This document shows, piece by piece, positions 51,297 to 61,082 of a stretch of DNA of 64,000 nt (positions are counted from its first letter, which is position 1; the number at the start of each line of letters is the position of its first letter). The position numbers were made by a program, and so were the translations under genes. A model generated the notes under the pieces. The model was given only the letters and a program-made list of their open reading frames with translations, was not told where the DNA came from and ran no database searches. This DNA comes from Planktomarina sp. Its GTDB lineage: Bacteria; Pseudomonadota; Alphaproteobacteria; Rhodobacterales; Rhodobacteraceae. Location of the stretch: the NCBI GenBank assembly GCA_020630595.1, contig JAHDBC010000011.1:1-64000 (forward strand), given 5' to 3'.

Positions 51297-52091
51297 ATGG
51301 AACTGCATTGCGAACTTTTGCGCGTGGCGCATTTGCTGGCCGACGCTGCGGATCAGGAAACGCTGAAATGGTTTCGGGCCGCCGGTCTTTCTGCTGACAA
51401 CAAATTGGATGCCGGGTTTGATCCGGTCACGCAAGCGGATCGCGCCGCCGAACGGGCGATGCGTGCCGTTTTGGCGCGCGAACGGCCTGACGACGCCATT
51501 CTGGGCGAAGAAGACGGGTTCACCGATGGCACGACCGGGCTAACATGGGTTCTGGACCCGATTGATGGCACACGCGGCTATCTGTGCGGGACACCCACAT
51601 GGGGCACATTGATCGCAGTTGGCCCGGCTGCGGGGCCAGAGGTGGGATTGATATCCCAGCCCTTTACCGGCGAACGATACACCGGCGTGCCCGGACAGGC
51701 GCGTTGGACATGGCGCGGCGAAACCCGCGACATTCAGGTGCGCGCCACAAAGGCCCTGTCAGACGCACGCATTTTCACAACCTTTCCAGAAGTTGGAACG
51801 CCCGACCAAGGTCGCGCCTTTCACGCTGTGGCTGACCGGTGCCTTCTGACGCGCTATGGCACCGATTGTTATGCCTATGGTCTTTTGGCGGCGGGGCAGA
51901 TTGATCTGGTGATTGAAGCGGGGTTGCAATCCTATGACATTCAGGGACCGATGGCCGTCATTCAGGCCGCTGGTGGCATTGTGACCGCATGGGATGGGTC
52001 GCCCGCCCACAAGGGCGGAACCGTCATCGCCGCCGCAACACCCGAATTGCACGCTGCCGCCCGTGCCGTTTTGATGGAATCCTTGGCATGA
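51297..52091 (+). CDS. Inositol monophosphatase family phosphatase (HisN-like)
   Basis: A 264-residue Mg2+-dependent phosphatase. The metal loop residues appear as GEEDGF, WVLDPIDGTRGYL and SYDIQG; YGTDCYAYGLLAAG is close to HisN-type histidinol-phosphatases. The usual actinobacterial and alphaproteobacterial HisN removes phosphate from histidinol phosphate, but inositol or nucleotidase use is possible. No other his gene is in the window. It overlaps the next amidohydrolase by ATGA. Confidence 0.85.
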   Translation: MELHCELLRVAHLLADAADQETLKWFRAAGLSADNKLDAGFDPVTQADRAAERAMRAVLARERPDDAILGEEDGFTDGTTGLTWVLDPIDGTRGYLCGTPTWGTLIAVGPAAGPEVGLISQPFTGERYTGVPGQARWTWRGETRDIQVRATKALSDARIFTTFPEVGTPDQGRAFHAVADRCLLTRYGTDCYAYGLLAAGQIDLVIEAGLQSYDIQGPMAVIQAAGGIVTAWDGSPAHKGGTVIAAATPELHAAARAVLMESLA

Positions 52092-53431
52092 CCGACCTGT
52101 TGATCCGCAACGCACAGACCATTTTGACAATGGACGATGGCACAGGTGATCTGACCAACACCGATATTCTGATCCGGGATGGTTGGATCGTGCAAATGGG
52201 TCAGGGGCTGGCTGTGCCCGGGGCGCAGACTTTGGAGGCGTCGGGCTGTGTTGTCAGCCCGGGGTTGGTCAACACCCACCACCATTTGTACCAAACGATG
52301 ACCCGTGCGGTCCCGGCTGCGCAAAATGCATCGCTGTTTGGATGGCTGCAGACCCTGTATCCGATCTGGGCAAAGATGCAGGCCGATGATTTTGTGATTT
52401 CCGCGCAGGTCGGGTTGGCGGAACTGGCGTTGTCGGGGTGCACGCTGTCTTCTGATCATCTGTATCTTTATCCCGGCGGTGCACGGTTGGAAGACACAAT
52501 CCATGCCGCCCAGACCATTGGCATTCGGTTTCACCCGACCCGTGGCGCGATGAGCATTGGGGAATCCGACGGTGGTCTGCCGCCAGATCATCTGGTCGAA
52601 CACGAACCCGACATTCTGAACGACATGATCCGCGTGATCGACGGGTTTCATGACCCGGCAGCGGGATCCATGTGCCGGGTGGGCGTTGCGCCGTGTTCGC
52701 CGTTTTCGGTCAGCCGTGAACTGATGCGCGATGCCGCCATTCTGGCCCGCGACAAGGGTGTCATGATGCACACGCATCTGGCCGAAAACGACGATGATAT
52801 TGCCTATTCGCTGGAAAATTTTGGCTGTCGGCCCGGGGACTATGCCGAACAGGTTGGCTGGGTCGGCGATGATGTGTGGCATGCCCACTGCGTGAAACTG
52901 GATGGGGCGGAAATTGATCTGTTCGCCCGGACCAAAACGGGCGTTGCCCATTGCCCCTGTTCGAATTGCCGCCTTGCGTCGGGCATTGCGCCGGTGCGCG
53001 CGATGGTGGACGCGGGCGTTCCCGTTGGGCTTGGGGTGGATGGATCAGCGTCCAATGACGCGGGTGATCTGCGCGGCGAAGCGCGACAGGCCATGTTGTT
53101 GCAACGTCTGAACAGCGGTGCGGGCGCGATGGACGCCCGCGAAGCGCTGCGTTTGGCCACCCGTGGCGGGGCGCAGGTTCTGGGCCGCGATGACTGTGGC
53201 GTGGTTGCGCCGGGGTATTGCGCGGATTTGGCGATCTGGGATGTGTCTGGGCTGGACAGCGCCGGATCCTGGGATCCTGCGGCGATGATGCTGGCGGGCC
53301 CCGCACGACCCCGTGATGTGTTGGTGCACGGCAAGCCGGTGGTTGCAGATTATCAGCTGATCACACAGGATGCGCGGATGTTGGCAGACACACAGAACCG
53401 GCATCTGCAGGCATTGATGGACCGCGCCTAA
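52088..53431 (+). CDS. 8-oxoguanine deaminase-like amidohydrolase
   Basis: A 447-residue metal-dependent amidohydrolase. Metal ligands: HHH (NTHHHLYQ, about 67-70), His of THLAEND, His of WHAHCV and Asp of GVDGSASND. The pattern fits 8-oxoguanine/guanine or cytosine deaminases of the SsnA/TrzA-like group; ASLFGWLQTLYPIW is typical of 8-oxoguanine deaminase, from memory. It overlaps the HisN-like gene (ATGA). Converges 4 bp with guaD. Confidence 0.85.
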   Translation: MTDLLIRNAQTILTMDDGTGDLTNTDILIRDGWIVQMGQGLAVPGAQTLEASGCVVSPGLVNTHHHLYQTMTRAVPAAQNASLFGWLQTLYPIWAKMQADDFVISAQVGLAELALSGCTLSSDHLYLYPGGARLEDTIHAAQTIGIRFHPTRGAMSIGESDGGLPPDHLVEHEPDILNDMIRVIDGFHDPAAGSMCRVGVAPCSPFSVSRELMRDAAILARDKGVMMHTHLAENDDDIAYSLENFGCRPGDYAEQVGWVGDDVWHAHCVKLDGAEIDLFARTKTGVAHCPCSNCRLASGIAPVRAMVDAGVPVGLGVDGSASNDAGDLRGEARQAMLLQRLNSGAGAMDAREALRLATRGGAQVLGRDDCGVVAPGYCADLAIWDVSGLDSAGSWDPAAMMLAGPARPRDVLVHGKPVVADYQLITQDARMLADTQNRHLQALMDRA

Positions 53432-54732
53432 CCCAGCCTTGGCACCCCTGCGACATAGGTCTGCACAATGGCCCGGTCATCGCCCATCATCAGCGTGGGA
53501 AACAGGCTGTCCCAGACATCATCAGATTGATCCACACGTTGCGCAATCGCCGGTGTCGATGCCAGATCAAGCACGACCATATCCGCCACGCACCCTGTGC
53601 GCAGGTGGCCGATCTGATCCTCCAGATGAAGCGCGCGCGCGGACCCGGCGGTTGCCAGCCAGATCAGCTGGGCCGGGTGCAGCGCAACCCCGCGCAGCTG
53701 TGCAATTTCATAGGCCGCTGCCATCGTCCGCAACATTGAAAAGCTGGACCCGCCACCGATATCCGTGGCCAGCCCCACCGCCATGTCCTGCGCCGATCGC
53801 GCCATGTCAAACAGCCCCGATCCGATAAAGGCGTTGGATGTCGGGCAATGCACCACCGCCGCACCCACATCAGACAAACACCCCCGTTCGCGGTCGGTCA
53901 GGTGGATCGCATGGCCATAAAGCCCCCGTTCGCCCAGCAGCCCGAACCGGTCATACACATCCAGATAATCCCGCGCATCGGGGAACAAATCTTTCATCCA
54001 CGCCAATTCTTCGGTCTGTTCAGACAGGTGCGTTTGCATCAGGCAGTCTGGATATTCACCCCATAGCGCGCCAAGCGCCTGCATCTGATCGGGCGTCGAT
54101 GTGGGGGCAAACCGGGGCGTGATGGCATATCGCCCGCGCCCCGCCCCGTGCCAACGTTGCAACAGCGCCTTGCTTTCATCATAGGCGCGCTGTGCCGTAT
54201 CGGTCAGACCGTCGGGCGCGTTGCGGTCCATACAGGTTTTTCCGCCCACAACGCACATGCCCCGGTCTGCGGCGGCCTGAAAATACGCATCCACAGATGC
54301 GGGCGCGGATGTGCAAAAACTGGCCATGGTTGTTGTGCCATGGGCCAGCGCAAGGTCCATGTACCGGTCGGCAATCTGGCTGGCATAATCGGGGTCTGCC
54401 AAACGCGTTTCTTCCGGAAAGGTGTAGGTGTTCAACCAATCAATCAGGCGCTTGCCCCAGCTGGCGATGATGGCGGTTTGCGGGTAATGCACATGGGCAT
54501 CCACAAATCCGGGCAGGATCAGGTGCTGACCGTGATCAACAATCCGGGCATCCCCGTGGGCTGCGATCAAACGATCCTTTTGGCCAACGTCACAGATGGC
54601 CCCATCCCGAACAGCAATGGCCCCCGCCGTTTCGTGGCGCGTGACATCAGACCAGTCGCTGCGGAACGGATCCCCTTGAAAGGTCAGAATTTGACCCAAG
54701 TATAAAGTGGTTGCTGGCTGTGATCGTGTCAT
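53428..54732 (-). CDS. guaD: Guanine deaminase
   Basis: A 434-residue amidohydrolase starting MTRSQPATTLYLGQILTFQG. FVDAHVHYPQ gives the zinc HxH, TPRFAPTST and QTHLSEQTEE (Glu) the substrate side and GLYGHAIHL, DIGGGSS the remaining ligands. It makes xanthine and ammonia from guanine. ATG 54732 is chosen over the 32-residue extension from 54828 that overlaps mgtE. Only 44 bp separate it from the divergent mgtE, so the promoters are very close. Confidence 0.93.
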   Translation of the reverse strand: MTRSQPATTLYLGQILTFQGDPFRSDWSDVTRHETAGAIAVRDGAICDVGQKDRLIAAHGDARIVDHGQHLILPGFVDAHVHYPQTAIIASWGKRLIDWLNTYTFPEETRLADPDYASQIADRYMDLALAHGTTTMASFCTSAPASVDAYFQAAADRGMCVVGGKTCMDRNAPDGLTDTAQRAYDESKALLQRWHGAGRGRYAITPRFAPTSTPDQMQALGALWGEYPDCLMQTHLSEQTEELAWMKDLFPDARDYLDVYDRFGLLGERGLYGHAIHLTDRERGCLSDVGAAVVHCPTSNAFIGSGLFDMARSAQDMAVGLATDIGGGSSFSMLRTMAAAYEIAQLRGVALHPAQLIWLATAGSARALHLEDQIGHLRTGCVADMVVLDLASTPAIAQRVDQSDDVWDSLFPTLMMGDDRAIVQTYVAGVPRLG

Positions 54733-54776
54733 GGCTGTCAGCTTGTCACGATGGGTCAGACTTCGTAAAGGCAGAT

Positions 54777-56159
54777 ATGACCAGCTTGAACCCAAATCCG
54801 ACAACCACCGACGATACGACAACCGCATTGCCTGTGGATCAGGTGATCATAGCGGTTGATCAGTCTGATGCGCCGCGGCTTCAGGCGCTGTTTGATCCGC
54901 TGCACCCTGCGGACATCGCCGATATTTTGGAACAGGTCAGTGAAGACGACCGCAAGGGCATTCTTGCGCTGTCCCCGTCCAGCATAGAAGGCGAAGTTCT
55001 GTCTGAACTGGACGAAAGCCTGCGCGAAGCGATCCTGGACCAAATGGCGCCAGAACAGCTGGCTGATGTGGTGCGCGATCTGGATTCGGACGATGTGGTC
55101 GATCTGGTCGAAGATCTGGATGATGCCCAGCAAGAAGCGGTGCTGGATGCGCTGGATGACGCGGACCGTGCGGTTGTGGAACAATCGCTGTCCTATCCAG
55201 AAGAATCCGCTGGCCGTTTGATGCAGCGCGAAGTGGTGTTTGCCCCGCAGCACTGGAACGTGGGCCAGACCATTGATTATCTGCGCAAGACAGATGATCT
55301 GGACCTGCCCGAACAGTTTTATCATGTGATCCTTGTCGATATGCGGCACAAACCAGTGGGCTATGTGACGCTGGGACGGTTGCTGGGGGCCAAACGCGCC
55401 ACACCGCTGACGGATATTGTCGAAGACAGCTTCCGCACGATCCGCGCGAACGACGACGAAGAAGAAGTCGCCTATGTTTTCAACCAGTACCACCTGATTT
55501 CTGCCCCTGTGGTCGACGAAGACGACCGTTTGGTGGGTGTGATCACCATCGATGACGCGATGATCGTTCTGGACGAAGGCCACGAAGAAGACATCCTGCG
55601 TCTGGCCGGGGTGAACGAAGGCGGATCCCTGACCGACAAGGTCATTCAAACCACCAAGAACCGCTTTCCGTGGCTGGCGGTGAATCTTGTCACGGCAATT
55701 TTGGCGTCGCTTGTCATTGGCCTGTTCGAAGATGTGATTTCCACTGTGGTCGCCTTGGCCATTTTGATGCCCATTGTGGCGTCGATGGGGGGCAATGCCG
55801 GCACGCAGTCATTGACCGTTGCGGTGCGGTCCATCGCGACCAAGGACCTGACGCCAGCAAACGTCTGGCGCGTGATCCGGCGCGAAGTGCTGGTGGGTCT
55901 GATCAACGGGCTGATTTTTGCAGTGGTGATGGGGATTGTCGGGGTGATCTGGTTTGGGTCACCGATGATTGGCGTGGTGATCGCGCTTGCCATGGTGATC
56001 AACCTTGTGGTTGCGGGTCTGGCCGGGACGGGCATCCCTGTGGTTCTGGAAAAGCTGGGTGTTGACCCGGCGCTGGCATCGGGCGCGTTCGTGACAACGG
56101 TGACGGATGTGGTAGGATTTTTTGCCTTTTTGGGGCTGGCGTCGGTGCTGTTGCTATGA
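54777..56159 (+). CDS. mgtE: Magnesium transporter MgtE
   Basis: A 460-residue MgtE: the acidic N-domain (about 30-140, with many Asp/Glu such as DSDDVVDLVEDLDD), two CBS domains (about 150-285) and five C-terminal membrane helices (about 300-460) with PIVASMGGNAGTQSLT, the pore signature. It is a Mg2+ channel gated by the cytoplasmic domains. ATG 54777 is preferred to 54711, which overlaps guaD. It is followed by the FTHF cyclo-ligase with ATGA overlap. Confidence 0.95.
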   Translation: MTSLNPNPTTTDDTTTALPVDQVIIAVDQSDAPRLQALFDPLHPADIADILEQVSEDDRKGILALSPSSIEGEVLSELDESLREAILDQMAPEQLADVVRDLDSDDVVDLVEDLDDAQQEAVLDALDDADRAVVEQSLSYPEESAGRLMQREVVFAPQHWNVGQTIDYLRKTDDLDLPEQFYHVILVDMRHKPVGYVTLGRLLGAKRATPLTDIVEDSFRTIRANDDEEEVAYVFNQYHLISAPVVDEDDRLVGVITIDDAMIVLDEGHEEDILRLAGVNEGGSLTDKVIQTTKNRFPWLAVNLVTAILASLVIGLFEDVISTVVALAILMPIVASMGGNAGTQSLTVAVRSIATKDLTPANVWRVIRREVLVGLINGLIFAVVMGIVGVIWFGSPMIGVVIALAMVINLVVAGLAGTGIPVVLEKLGVDPALASGAFVTTVTDVVGFFAFLGLASVLLL

Positions 56160-56722
56160 CTTTGGACGATCAGAAAAAAACGGCCCGCAAAGCGGCCTTT
56201 GCCCGGCGCAGGGGCGCATTTGATGCGCAGGGTCCGGGGGCAGGGGGGCTGTTGTCGGAAGTGTTGGCGGGCTATCGCGGCACGCCCACTGCAGGGTTCA
56301 TGCCGATCAACACCGAAATCGATCCGCGCCCGGCCATGGCGGAACAGGCGGCCCACGGGCCTGTCGGGGTGCCCGTGATCGAAGCGGCGGCAACGCCCTT
56401 GAAATTTGCGCGATGGGCCCCGGATACCCCCATGATCGAAGGTGCATTCAAGGCGCAAATCCCCGCAGACATCACATGGATGGTCCCGGAAATCGTGATT
56501 GTTCCTTTGGTGGCATTTGACCGTCGTGGCGGGCGGCTGGGGTATGGCGGCGGATTTTACGACCGAACGCTGGAAGGGTTGCGGGAACGTGGCCCGGTTC
56601 TGGCCATCGGCTTTGCCTTTGGCGCGCAAGAAGCGGAAAATCTGCCCCTTGAACCCACTGACCAGCCTTTGGACCTGATCATCACAGAGGCAGAGGTGAT
56701 CACCATATCCCGCCCCGCCTGA
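56156..56722 (+). CDS. 5-formyltetrahydrofolate cyclo-ligase
   Basis: A 188-residue cyclo-ligase converting 5-formyl-THF to methenyl-THF with ATP. GRLGYGGGFYDRTL (about 123-136) is the ATP-binding signature; FMPINTEID and VPLVAFD are also typical. It overlaps mgtE by ATGA and lies 41 bp before the YmdB-type gene. Length is normal. Confidence 0.93.
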   Translation: MTLDDQKKTARKAAFARRRGAFDAQGPGAGGLLSEVLAGYRGTPTAGFMPINTEIDPRPAMAEQAAHGPVGVPVIEAAATPLKFARWAPDTPMIEGAFKAQIPADITWMVPEIVIVPLVAFDRRGGRLGYGGGFYDRTLEGLRERGPVLAIGFAFGAQEAENLPLEPTDQPLDLIITEAEVITISRPA

Positions 56723-56763
56723 TTCAGATTGACCTGACCCAACCTGCCGCATAAGCCCACCCA

Positions 56764-57573
56764 ATGCGCATTTTATACCTTGGGGATGTGGTTGGCCGTG
56801 CCGGTCGGCAGGCGATCGAACAGAATTTGGCGGGTCTGCGGGATCAGCTGAAGCTGGATTTTGTCGTGGTGAACGGTGAAAATGCGACATCTGGCGCGGG
56901 GCTGAATGCGAACCATGCCAAGGCGCTGTTGAACGCCGGGGCCGATTGTATCACCCTTGGCGATCATGCCTTTGATCAAAAGGACATGTTGACGTTCATC
57001 GAACAGGAACCGCGCATCATCCGCCCGCTGAATTTTTCCAAAACCGCGCCGGGGCGGGGGGCGGCCATCTTTACCGCCACGCGCGGACGCAAGGTTTTGG
57101 TGGCTCAGGTTTTGGGGCAGGTGTTCATGAAACGCCCCTTTGACGATCCGTTTTCGGCTTTGGATGATCTGTTGCGGCGGCACCCGCTGTCGGGGCCGAT
57201 TGCGGCGTCGGTGATTGATATTCACTGCGAAGCCACATCCGAAAAAATGGGCGTGGGTCATTTCTGTGATGGCCGCGCGTCGGTTGTGGTTGGCACGCAC
57301 ACCCATGTGCCGACCGCCGATGTGCAAATCCTTCCGGGTGGTACAGCGTTTCAATCGGATGCAGGCATGTGTGGCGATTATAATTCCGTCATTGGCATGG
57401 ACAAAGCCGAACCCTTGCGCCGGTTTATTACAGGCATGCCCAAAGGGCGGTTTGAACCGGCACTGGGGGATGCAACGCTGTGCGGTTTGCTGGTTCAGAC
57501 CGACGATCAGACAGGCAAAGCCACATCCGTTGAAATGTTTCGCCATGGCGGGCGATTGGCACAAACCCATTGA
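56764..57573 (+). CDS. YmdB-type (TIGR00282) metallophosphoesterase
   Basis: A 269-residue calcineurin-like phosphoesterase: GDVVGRAGR (about 7-15), VVNGENATSG, TLGDHAFD and VVGTHTHVPTAD give the metal ligands. Bacillus YmdB is a 2',3'-cAMP phosphodiesterase linked to biofilm and nanotube formation. In Rhodobacterales it follows the FTHF cyclo-ligase, as here, from memory. Length normal. Confidence 0.92.
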   Translation: MRILYLGDVVGRAGRQAIEQNLAGLRDQLKLDFVVVNGENATSGAGLNANHAKALLNAGADCITLGDHAFDQKDMLTFIEQEPRIIRPLNFSKTAPGRGAAIFTATRGRKVLVAQVLGQVFMKRPFDDPFSALDDLLRRHPLSGPIAASVIDIHCEATSEKMGVGHFCDGRASVVVGTHTHVPTADVQILPGGTAFQSDAGMCGDYNSVIGMDKAEPLRRFITGMPKGRFEPALGDATLCGLLVQTDDQTGKATSVEMFRHGGRLAQTH

Positions 57574-57601
57574 TTGACATTGCGATCTTTCGATCCATAA
57601 T
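57574..57601 (+). promoter_or_regulatory. Candidate sigma70-type promoter
   Basis: TTGACA (57574-57579), 16-nt spacer, CATAAT (57596-57601), about 79 nt upstream of the DMT gene start at 57680. One of the better matches in the window. Confidence 0.6.
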
Positions 57602-57679
57602 TTTACCAGCTGTTCACCGACAGGTGCCGTGGTCCAATCCCATGAAAAGCGCAGCATGCCGATGGATTGGAGAAACCCC

Positions 57680-58564
57680 ATGCACACCGCCCTGAAACCT
57701 TATCTGTGGCTGATCGCCATCGCCGCGGGCTGGGGGCTGACCCTGCCGCTGACCAAGATTGCCGTCAGCACGGGGCATGGGCATTTCGGGCTGATCTTTT
57801 GGCAACTGGTGATCGGGGCCGTGTTTTTGGGGCTGATCACGCTGATCCGGCGGCGCGGCTTGCCGTGGAACCGGAAGGTGATCCCGTTTTATGTCATCAT
57901 CGCCTTGATCGGGACAGTCATCCCAAACACCGCCAGCTATCAGGCCATTGCGGTGCTGCCATCGGGGATCGTGTCGATCCTGCTGTCGCTGATCCCGATG
58001 CTGGCCTATCCTATTGCGCTTCTCTTGGGCAATGATCTGTTTTCGGCGCGCAGGCTGTTTGGGCTGTGCGTCGGTCTTTCGGCCATTTTGCTGATCATCG
58101 GTGTGCCTGATGCGCTGCCGGATCCGGCGATGTTGCTGTTTATCCCGGTGGGTATTATTGCCCCGCTTTTGTATGCCTTCGAAGGTAATTTCGTCGCCCG
58201 CTGGGGCACAGGTGGCGCAGGGCCGATCCAACTGTTGTGCGGGGCATCCATGGTGGGGGCAGTGATCGCGCTGCCCCTCGCAGTGGGCACAGGTCAGTTT
58301 ATCGATCCCGTGCGGGTTTGGGGCGCACCGGAATGGGCCTTTGTGGCGTCATCTCTGATTCATGCGGGGGTCTACACGGCCTATGTGCTGATTGTACGCC
58401 AATATGGGGCTGTTTTCAGCGTACAGGTCAGCTACCTTGTCACTGTGTTTGGCATTGGTTGGGCCATGGTGATTTTGAACGAAAGCTATACGGGGCCGGT
58501 TTGGATTGCGTTGGTGCTGATGCTGACGGGAATGTATCTTGTCCGGCCCAAGGGTGACGCATGA
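57680..58564 (+). CDS. DMT family (EamA) transporter
   Basis: A 294-residue protein with ten membrane helices in two EamA repeats (about 1-145 and 150-290). AAGWGLTLPLTKIAV near the N-terminus and NESYTGPVWIALVLMLTGMYLV near the end are typical. Exporters of this type carry amino acids, purines or metabolites; substrate unknown. ATG 57680 has ttggag upstream; ATG 57662 is possible. Overlaps the SLC13 gene by ATGA. Confidence 0.88.
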   Translation: MHTALKPYLWLIAIAAGWGLTLPLTKIAVSTGHGHFGLIFWQLVIGAVFLGLITLIRRRGLPWNRKVIPFYVIIALIGTVIPNTASYQAIAVLPSGIVSILLSLIPMLAYPIALLLGNDLFSARRLFGLCVGLSAILLIIGVPDALPDPAMLLFIPVGIIAPLLYAFEGNFVARWGTGGAGPIQLLCGASMVGAVIALPLAVGTGQFIDPVRVWGAPEWAFVASSLIHAGVYTAYVLIVRQYGAVFSVQVSYLVTVFGIGWAMVILNESYTGPVWIALVLMLTGMYLVRPKGDA

Positions 58565-60342
58565 TCCCGGGCATTGACCTGCCGCCGGATATCGCACCCT
58601 TTGTGGCGTTGGGTGTGATCGTTGCCATGTTTGCGATGTTCCTGCGCGAAGCCTTTCCGACCGAAGTTGTGGCGCTTTTGGGCGTCGCCGCCCTGTTGGC
58701 ATTGGGCCTTTTGCCCTATCAGGATGCGCTCGATGTTCTGTCAAACCCCGCGCCGTGGACGATTGCGGCCATGTTTATCGTGATGGGGGCGTTGGTGCGA
58801 TCGGGTGCGCTGGACTGGTTCACCGGTTTTGCAGACCGTCAGGCGGGCAAGAACCCGGTGCTGGCCATTGGAATGCTGATGGGGTTTGTGGTCTTTGCGT
58901 CTGCCATCGTGTCGAACACGCCGGTGGTCGTGGTGATGATCCCCGTCTTTGTAAAGCTGGCCGGGACGTTGGGCCTGAAACCGTCCAAACTTTTGATCCC
59001 ACTGTCATACGGGGCGATCATGGGCGGCACGCTGACCTTGATTGGCACATCCACGAACCTGCTGGTGGACGGTGTGGCGCGGGCCAACGGGCTGACGGGG
59101 TTCACGATTTTCGAAGTCACCCCATTGGGTGTTGTTTTGGTGATCTGGGGCATGATCTATCTGCGGTTTATCGCACCGCGCTTGCTGCCCGACCGCGACA
59201 GCCTGGCCGATATGCTGGGCAACCGGTCGAAGATGAAATTTTTCACCGAAGCGATCATTCCCCCTGAATCCAACCTGATCGGGCGGCAGGTATCGGGGGT
59301 ACAGCTGTTCAAACGCCCGGGCGTGCGCCTGATTGATGTGGTGCGCGGCGATGCATCGTTGCGCCGGGAAATGGGGTCGGTGGAACTGCAGGTTGGTGAC
59401 CGTGTGGTGCTGCGTACGGAAATGACGGAACTGTTGTCCCTGCAGGCCACGCCCAGCCTGAAACGGGTTGATCAGGTCAGCGCGGTCGAAACCGAAACGG
59501 TCGAGGTTTTGATCACCCCCGGCTGCCGCATGGTGGGCCGCCGTCTGGGTCAAATGCGGCTGCGGCGGCGTTATGGGGTGTATCCTTTGGCGGTACATCG
59601 GCGGAACCAGAACATGGGGTCCAGTCTGGATGATATCACCGTGCGCATCGGTGACACGCTGCTGTTGGAAGGCGCGGCAGAAGATATTCAACGCCTTGCC
59701 CGCGATATGGATATGGTCGCGGTGTCCAAACCCACCGAACAGGCCTTTCGCCGGGAAAAAAGCCCGATTGCGATTTTGGCCCTGTTGGGGATCGTGGTTC
59801 TGGCTGCGTTTCAAATTGCGCCGATCCTTGCGCTGTCGGTCATTGCGGTGGCCATCATTTTCGCCACCCGCTGCATCGACGCGGAAGAGGCGTTCGGCTT
59901 TGTCGATGGCCGTTTGCTGGTTCTGATTTTTTCGATGCTGGCGGTCGGCTCTGCGCTGCAATCGACGGGTGCCGTGGCGCTGATTGCCGATGGGCTGGCC
60001 CCTTATATCATCGGTTTGCCGCCCTTTTTCGTGATTTGGGCGATCTACCTGTTGACCTCTGTCCTGACGGAAATGGTGTCCAACAACGCTGTGGCCGTGG
60101 TGGTCACGCCGATTGCAATCGGTCTTGCCACAACCGCAGGGATCGACCCGCGCCCCTTGGTGGTAGCGGTGATGATTGCCGCCAGCGCGTCGTTTGCCAC
60201 ACCCATCGGGTATCAGACGAATACGCTTGTCTACGGCCCCGGCGGGTATCGGTTCACCGATTTTGTTCGGGTTGGGGTGCCGTTGAACATTTCCATGGGG
60301 CTTTTGACCGCGGCGGTCGTCCCCCTGATCTGGCCACTTTGA
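58561..60342 (+). CDS. SLC13/CitT-type permease with two TrkA_C domains
   Basis: A 593-residue permease: N-terminal half of the SLC13/divalent anion symporter fold (about 15-215), two cytoplasmic TrkA_C (RCK_C) domains (about 225-395; IIPPESNLIGRQVSGVQLF, ELQVGDRVVL, DITVRIGDTLLLEG), and the second membrane half (about 400-590). Conserved VSNTPVVVVMIP and IGTSTNLLVDG fit anion transporters (sulfate, di- or tricarboxylates). It overlaps the unknown gene at 60342 by one base (TGATG). Confidence 0.88.
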   Translation: MIPGIDLPPDIAPFVALGVIVAMFAMFLREAFPTEVVALLGVAALLALGLLPYQDALDVLSNPAPWTIAAMFIVMGALVRSGALDWFTGFADRQAGKNPVLAIGMLMGFVVFASAIVSNTPVVVVMIPVFVKLAGTLGLKPSKLLIPLSYGAIMGGTLTLIGTSTNLLVDGVARANGLTGFTIFEVTPLGVVLVIWGMIYLRFIAPRLLPDRDSLADMLGNRSKMKFFTEAIIPPESNLIGRQVSGVQLFKRPGVRLIDVVRGDASLRREMGSVELQVGDRVVLRTEMTELLSLQATPSLKRVDQVSAVETETVEVLITPGCRMVGRRLGQMRLRRRYGVYPLAVHRRNQNMGSSLDDITVRIGDTLLLEGAAEDIQRLARDMDMVAVSKPTEQAFRREKSPIAILALLGIVVLAAFQIAPILALSVIAVAIIFATRCIDAEEAFGFVDGRLLVLIFSMLAVGSALQSTGAVALIADGLAPYIIGLPPFFVIWAIYLLTSVLTEMVSNNAVAVVVTPIAIGLATTAGIDPRPLVVAVMIAASASFATPIGYQTNTLVYGPGGYRFTDFVRVGVPLNISMGLLTAAVVPLIWPL

Positions 60343-61049
60343 TGCCACTGCTGCGTCGGCCCAAATCCATCACCGCCCAGTTGCGCGCCGCGATGCCACA
60401 GGTGGCAACGCTGGATGCGCTTGTCTGGTCATTTTTGGAATGGGTCGAAGCGGAAAATGCCAAAGATGGGCGTGACAGCCCGGATGGGCTGCCGATTTTT
60501 CCAACCATGCCGCGCCGCCCGTTGGAAAGCGATCTGGTCATGGTGCCGCGCCTCCAATTGCCACGGGTCTGGGACTTTCTGAACCCGGGCGACGAAAAAC
60601 CGCGCCGCACCAAAGGGCAGGCGGGGCTGGTGATTGCGTGCCCGTTTCTGCGCACAGATATCAGCGGGGCGGTGGTTGCGCGTTTCGTGTCGGACACACA
60701 ATGCAGTTACGTTCTTTTGGGCCCGGATGGCGAAGGGTTCACGCTGGCCACCGATCCGGTCATGTTGTTGACCGTGCTGGCGATGGGCTACGAAAGCATA
60801 ACGGACCGCGCGATGCTGGAATTTCGCCCGGGGCTGTTTTCCGACCATCCCGGGGTCGCTGCGGCCCGCAATTGGGTGCAGTCGCGGTTTGATGTGCGGT
60901 TCCCGGTCACAGCCCACGATCTGCTGCCGTATCGACCCGATGAAGATCCGTTCACGCAATACGCGATGCAGCGCAGTGCAGAACTGCTGGATCATCAGCG
61001 CGGGACTGCACGTCTTTCCGCGAAACGCCGCTGGTTTCGGCGAAAATGA
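60342..61049 (+). CDS. Hypothetical protein (235 aa)
   Basis: A soluble protein of 235 residues starting MPLLRRPKSITAQLRAAMPQ and ending RLSAKRRWFRRK. I recognise no domain. Sequence features: an N-terminal helix, a segment with GDEKPRRTKGQAGLVIACP, and a GYESITDRAMLEF region. Basic at both ends. It is joined to the SLC13 permease (TGATG) and lies 33 bp from the convergent SLC13 gene. Could be an accessory protein of the transporter, by context only. Confidence 0.7.
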   Translation: MPLLRRPKSITAQLRAAMPQVATLDALVWSFLEWVEAENAKDGRDSPDGLPIFPTMPRRPLESDLVMVPRLQLPRVWDFLNPGDEKPRRTKGQAGLVIACPFLRTDISGAVVARFVSDTQCSYVLLGPDGEGFTLATDPVMLLTVLAMGYESITDRAMLEFRPGLFSDHPGVAAARNWVQSRFDVRFPVTAHDLLPYRPDEDPFTQYAMQRSAELLDHQRGTARLSAKRRWFRRK

Positions 61050-61082
61050 CCCCGCTGGGTCACAGGTACGCAAAGCGCGGGA

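Noticed and set aside
59005-60348. 447-residue minus-strand frame
   Set aside because: Antisense to the SLC13 permease; composition rich in Gln, Arg and His with no domains.
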